Source: Gammaproteobacteria bacterium (GTDB lineage Bacteria; Pseudomonadota; Gammaproteobacteria; Chromatiales; Chromatiaceae). Taken from it: a stretch of DNA of 8,735 nt. Position 1 is the stretch's first letter. Each line of letters opens with the position of its first letter. The stretch covers positions 1-8,735 of the forward strand of contig JAGVUH010000260.1 in assembly GCA_019136395.1 (NCBI GenBank), given 5' to 3'. This document shows, piece after piece, positions 5,816-8,735 of this stretch. The position numbers and the translations under genes are program-made. The notes beneath the pieces are model-generated. The model saw nothing but the letters and a program-made list of their open reading frames with translations. It made no database searches and had not been told where the DNA came from.

Positions 5816-6774
5816 GGTCTGCTGCTCCTTCGAGCCAGGCGACGCGCCCCGGCAAGGAGCACAAAGACCCCGAAGTGCGCCCAGATCCCCGCCAGCACCA
5901 GCCAACTGAAGAGCAAGGGATACCGTCGGTATTGGAATTTGCGGAAGAAGCGCACCATGCCGCGGTGCTTGTGCCATTCCACCCGGAGCGGGCGGTCCGC
6001 GCTGCACGCCCCCTGATGGTGTCGGGCCTCGGCGTCCGGGATCAGGTAGATGGGCCAGCCGGCCTGGCGAAAGCGCATGAACCAATCCAGGTCCTCGCAG
6101 TGCAGGAAGTAGCCCTCATCCAGGGGGCCGACGTCCTCCAGGGCCTGACGCCGCACCAGCATCAGGGAGCCGGAGATCGCCTCCACCGCCTGGGGGACCG
6201 TGGGCAGGGGCTCGTCGTGCAGGTTGAGCCGTTTGGCGGCGACCAGCTCGGGCCGGAGCCGCTCCAGATGGAAAAACCGGACCAGGCCCACCCAGGGGTC
6301 CGGCAGGCGACGACGTGAGGCGCGTTGCTCGCTGCCATCTGGATCGCGGATGACGGCCCCGGCCATGCCGACCGCAGGGTGCTGGTCCAAGAAGCCCAGC
6401 ATCCGGGGCAGGGTGTCTGGCGCCACCAGGCAATCCGGGTTCAGAAACAGCAGGTAAGGTGCCCGGGCCAGGGGCAGGACTCGGTTGTGCCCGCCGGCGA
6501 AGCCGAGATTGGCCTGGTTGCGCTGGATGCGCAGGCGCGGGTCCCGGCCATGACGGGCCTCCAGGTCGGCGAGGCTGGTATCCGTGGAGCCGTTGTCGCT
6601 GACGATCACCTCCAGGGCCAGGGGCATGGCCAGCAGGGCGTCGACGCACGCCGTCAGCAAGGCCCCAGCGTTGAAGTTGACGATGAGGACGCTCAGGACG
6701 GGGCACGGCTGGCGGTCATCGGTGGCGATCGCCAAGGGTGAAGCAAGCGCCTCCCACCGGGGGTCCACGGGCAT
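5812..6774 (-). CDS. Glycosyltransferase family 2, rhamnosyltransferase (WbbL-like)
   Basis: From ATG 6774 the protein has 320 residues. LSVLIVNFNAG (28-38) begins the GT-A fold. VIVSDNGSTD (57-66) binds the nucleotide, LNPDC (111-115) is the DxD-equivalent metal site of the WbbL-type branch, and GYFLHCEDLDW (221-231) holds the likely catalytic Asp/Glu. Residues ~286-310 (LLFSWLVLAGIWAHFGVFVLL) are hydrophobic and probably anchor the enzyme at the membrane. It should transfer a deoxysugar such as rhamnose, or a similar unit, to a lipid-linked glycan. I chose ATG 6774 over the GTG at 6792 because a perfect GGAGGT (6782-6787) lies seven bases before it, while the GTG has none. It is the first gene of a minus-strand operon; its stop overlaps the epimerase start, suggesting the epimerase makes or remodels its donor sugar. 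Confidence 0.9.
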   Translation of the reverse strand: MPVDPRWEALASPLAIATDDRQPCPVLSVLIVNFNAGALLTACVDALLAMPLALEVIVSDNGSTDTSLADLEARHGRDPRLRIQRNQANLGFAGGHNRVLPLARAPYLLFLNPDCLVAPDTLPRMLGFLDQHPAVGMAGAVIRDPDGSEQRASRRRLPDPWVGLVRFFHLERLRPELVAAKRLNLHDEPLPTVPQAVEAISGSLMLVRRQALEDVGPLDEGYFLHCEDLDWFMRFRQAGWPIYLIPDAEARHHQGACSADRPLRVEWHKHRGMVRFFRKFQYRRYPLLFSWLVLAGIWAHFGVFVLLAGARRLARRSSRP

Positions 6775-6781
6775 GGCGCTC

Positions 6782-6787
6782 ACCTCC
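6782..6787 (-). promoter_or_regulatory. Ribosome-binding site GGAGGT deciding the GT2 start
   Basis: On the minus strand GGAGGT lies seven bases before ATG 6774 and inside the six-codon extension that a GTG start at 6792 would give. It is a full-strength Shine-Dalgarno, so the shorter protein is the likely product. Confidence 0.75.
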
Positions 6788-6821
6788 GCCACTGAAGAGG
6801 GCTGATGCTCATAGGAGGGCC

Positions 6822-6827
6822 ATTATA
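6822..6827 (-). promoter_or_regulatory. TATAAT -10 box of the minus-strand GT2-epimerase operon
   Basis: The minus strand reads TTATAATGG here, with a perfect TATAAT about 48 bases before the GT2 ATG, so transcription would begin near 6815 and leave a leader of about 40 bases. At the usual spacing the -35 region is weak (CACCAA); a TTACAC lies about 20 bases upstream, too far for an ideal sigma-70 promoter. It is the best promoter-like sequence in the divergent gap to the ATPase gene. Confidence 0.5.
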
Positions 6828-6865
6828 AGGACCGCGGAAGCCGGTTGGTGTAAGCTGATGGCAAG

Positions 6866-6901
6866 GGGAGGGACTAAAGGGGATAAAGTCTGCCCCCTCC
6901 C
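6866..6901 (+). other. Inverted repeat in the leader of the ATPase gene
   Basis: GGGAGGG (6866-6872) can pair with CCCTCCC (6895-6901). Within the loop GACT/AGTC can also pair, and the near-repeated words TAAAGGGGA and TAAAG lie between. It sits 28 bases before the ATPase start and ends 13 bases before its ribosome-binding site GGAGGG (6914-6919). It could be a leader hairpin or a protein-binding site; no T-run is present. Confidence 0.25.
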
Positions 6902-6928
6902 GCACCACACCTTGGAGGGATCAGAAAG

Positions 6929-8365
6929 ATGATGAAACTGGGTGATCTGCTCGTCGCCGCCAAACTCGTCACCGCGGACCAGGTCACGGCGGCCCTGAAC
7001 CTGCAACGGGTCAATGGCAAAAATCTGGGCGAGAATCTGGTGGCGGTGGGGGCCATCAGTCAGGGGGAGATCGATGACTTTCTGCATCGTATGCCCCGGG
7101 CGCCGCAAAACCTGGACGAAACCGGCCTGGATCTTCAGTTTCTGCTGAATCTGCTGCTCAAGCAGATTTATGTCGGGCGGCTGGAATTGGCCAGTCAGAT
7201 CGCCGCCGCCCTCAAGCTCCCCCCGCTCATCGTCCAGCAACTGATCGACTATGCGATCAAAAGACAGTTGCTCCGGGCGCTCGGTAGCCGCAGCCAGGAT
7301 TCTTATTCCACCAGCTATGGGTTGACGGACGAAGGCATGCGCTGGGCGAAGGAAGCCCTGCAGCAGAGTCAATATACGGGCCCAGCGCCGGTGACCCTGG
7401 AAGCGTTCGTTCATCAGGCCTCCCTGCAGAAGATCACCAATGTCATGGTGACCCTCGACAAAATTCACCGAGCCTTCTCTGAACTGACCATCCCGGAAGA
7501 CTTCATCGAGAAGATTGGACCGGCGCTGAATTCAGATCGGGCCATCCTGCTCTATGGCCCGCCGGGTAATGGCAAGACATCCGTCGCCCTGAGTTTCGCC
7601 AATATTTTTAATGATCTGATTTTCATCCCTCATGCCGTCTTCATTGACGAGCAGATCATGCACGTCTTTGATTCCAATCTGCACTTGGAGCAGCGACCGG
7701 GCGAGACCGCTGGATTCAATGACCTGTTGTCACTGCCGCATGAGGAGTTGGACCACCGTTGGATTCCCTGCCAGCGTCCCTTCGTGGTGACGGGTGGCGA
7801 ACTGACCCTGGAGATGCTGGATCTGCGCTACGACCCCGTCACCAACTTCTATGAGGCACCCCTGCACGTCAAGGCTCTGGGTGGCTGTTTCGTGGTCGAT
7901 GACTTTGGCCGCCAACTGGCCACGCCGATCAGCATCCTCAATCGCTGGATCGTGCCCCTGGAGCATCGGATCGATTATCTGAAGTTGCACACCGGGAAGA
8001 GCTTTCCCCTGCCCTTCGAGGAACTGGTCATCTTCTCCACCAACCTGAACCCCAAGGATCTGGTCGAGAACGCCTATATGCGGCGTCTACCCTACAAACT
8101 GTTCGTCGGGGCCCCGAGTCTCGACATTTTCCGCACCATCTTCGAGCGGGCCGCCCGTGCCGCTGGCCTGGAACTGACCGATGATATCTTTCAATACGTC
8201 ATCGAGAAGATCACCGTTGAGAATGGCCTGGTCCTGGCTTGTTATCAACCGAAATTCATCGTCGATCAGGTGGTCTCCACCTGCCGTTTTATGGGGACCG
8301 CTCCCCATTTCGAGAAACGATTTGTTGATTATGCCATTGAAAATCTTGGCGTCTTTGAGATCTGA
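6929..8365 (+). CDS. AAA+ ATPase with MshEN/GspE-N-like N-terminal domain and probable winged helix
   Basis: Residues 3-54 (KLGDLLVAAKLVTADQ, then LNLQ, then KNLGENLV) follow the repeat pattern of the MshEN / T2SSE N-terminal domain. In type II secretion and pilus ATPases this domain can bind cyclic di-GMP; here Arg and Gly of the binding consensus are replaced by Lys3 and Lys12. Residues ~66-150 are helical and end in YGLTDEG, like a winged helix. The AAA+ part has Walker A GPPGNGKT (210-217), a Walker B-like CFVVDDFG (320-327), a sensor-1-like FSTNLNP (369-375) and a candidate arginine finger RR (385-386). The ~105 residues between Walker A and B are longer than usual. It is not a GspE-type secretion ATPase, whose catalytic domain differs. 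GGAGGG nine bases upstream supports ATG 6929; a second ATG follows directly. The role is unknown: perhaps a regulator or remodelling ATPase near the envelope. Confidence 0.85.
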   Translation: MMKLGDLLVAAKLVTADQVTAALNLQRVNGKNLGENLVAVGAISQGEIDDFLHRMPRAPQNLDETGLDLQFLLNLLLKQIYVGRLELASQIAAALKLPPLIVQQLIDYAIKRQLLRALGSRSQDSYSTSYGLTDEGMRWAKEALQQSQYTGPAPVTLEAFVHQASLQKITNVMVTLDKIHRAFSELTIPEDFIEKIGPALNSDRAILLYGPPGNGKTSVALSFANIFNDLIFIPHAVFIDEQIMHVFDSNLHLEQRPGETAGFNDLLSLPHEELDHRWIPCQRPFVVTGGELTLEMLDLRYDPVTNFYEAPLHVKALGGCFVVDDFGRQLATPISILNRWIVPLEHRIDYLKLHTGKSFPLPFEELVIFSTNLNPKDLVENAYMRRLPYKLFVGAPSLDIFRTIFERAARAAGLELTDDIFQYVIEKITVENGLVLACYQPKFIVDQVVSTCRFMGTAPHFEKRFVDYAIENLGVFEI

Positions 8366-8735
8366 TCACCCCTGGCCGGATGCCCCCCACCAGGTCGCCT
8401 GGGTCGATTTGACGCCCGCCTCGATGCCCAGCAGGCGCTGGATGCGTTTGACGTAGGCCTGGGTCTCGGGATAGGGCGGCAGCCAGCGCAGGTAGGCCAT
8501 GCCGCCTTTGAGGTTCTGCACCGGGTCCCAGACGTTGGTGACGCCGAAGCGGTCGGCGGTAGCGGGGATGAGCTGCATCAGACCCTGGGCATTTTTGGGG
8601 GAGCGCGCCTCGACGTTGAAGTTGGACTCGGTCTTGATGACCGCCAGGACCAGGTCGGGGTCGAGGCGATAGTCGGGGGCCAGGCGCTCGACCAGGGCGA
8701 TGATGTCGGCGGCGCCGATATCCCGCAGGCGGGGT
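8366..8735 (-). CDS. Lytic transglycosylase, SLT domain, truncated by the window edge and internally shortened
   Basis: The frame is open to the window's right edge, so only the last 122 residues are seen. They read DYRLDPDLVLAVIKTESNFN, with the catalytic Glu of the SLT (goose-lysozyme-like) domain at visible residue 36, then ARSPKNAQGLMQLIPATA, the second conserved SLT motif, then DPVQNLKGGMAYLRWL. Normally ~28 residues follow with the AYNAGEGAV motif before PPYPETQAYVKRI. Here WL joins PPYPET directly at 8479/8480. These enzymes cleave peptidoglycan glycan strands in the periplasm, and the AYNAG loop shapes the substrate groove, so this copy may be weak or inactive. The N-terminus with any signal peptide lies outside the window. 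The stop touches the convergent ATPase stop with no bases between. Confidence 0.88.
   Translation of the reverse strand, partial: PRLRDIGAADIIALVERLAPDYRLDPDLVLAVIKTESNFNVEARSPKNAQGLMQLIPATADRFGVTNVWDPVQNLKGGMAYLRWLPPYPETQAYVKRIQRLLGIEAGVKSTQATWWGASGQG

Noticed and set aside
6775..6792. GTG start at 6792 for the GT2 protein
   Set aside because: No ribosome-binding site precedes it, while a perfect GGAGGT stands seven bases before ATG 6774.
6809..7468. 219-codon open frame on the minus strand over the ATPase 5' end
   Set aside because: It overlaps the N-terminal domains of the ATPase antisense and the divergent promoter region, and shows no domain.
1..8735. CRISPR arrays, tRNA genes, transposases, integrase sites
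   Set aside because: No regularly spaced direct repeats, no cloverleaf with a T-loop consensus, and no transposase or integrase motifs were found on either strand.

Overview
The window looks like a chromosomal surface-polysaccharide region of a GC-rich proteobacterium. A gammaproteobacterium, possibly a purple sulfur or related sulfur-oxidising type, is my best guess from protein style and the intergenic hairpin repeat. That placement is an inference and no sequence here proves it. There are no rRNA or tRNA genes, no CRISPR array, and no intact insertion sequence.

Left part (1-3996, + strand): a dense run of sugar-polymer genes. It opens with an AT-rich, 5'-truncated FkbM-type methyltransferase (1-549). 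A tiny overlapping open frame (546-695) follows, in which base composition switches from AT-rich to GC-rich. Next come an HlpA-like glycosyltransferase (698-1645), a gutted SAM-methyltransferase remnant (1645-1864), an intact class I SAM methyltransferase (1857-2684) and a GT4 glycosyltransferase (2716-3996). Stop/start overlaps and very short gaps suggest one transcript building and methylating an O-antigen, capsule or exopolysaccharide. The AT-rich start and the broken gene suggest acquisition and reshuffling.

Middle part (3997-4648): a hairpin-rich spacer, then a small ribbon-helix-helix protein (4227-4481) with a palindrome just before its start and no visible toxin partner. A REP-like hairpin repeat (4491-4530) and an inverted repeat near the end of the convergent minus-strand operon follow.

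Right-middle (4649-6827, - strand): a two-gene operon, GT2 glycosyltransferase then extended-SDR NAD-dependent epimerase/dehydratase. The two are joined by an ATGA overlap and preceded by a TATAAT-like -10 box. The pair probably makes and transfers a modified sugar.

Right end: a 478-residue ATPase (6929-8365, +) combining an MshEN/GspE-N-like N-terminus, a probable winged helix and an AAA+ module. It abuts, with no gap, a convergent lytic transglycosylase (8366-8735, -, cut by the window edge). The transglycosylase's SLT domain appears to have lost the segment carrying the AYNAG motif.

The most unusual items are the ATPase architecture, the internally deleted transglycosylase, the collapsed methyltransferase gene, and the structured spacer after the GT4 gene.
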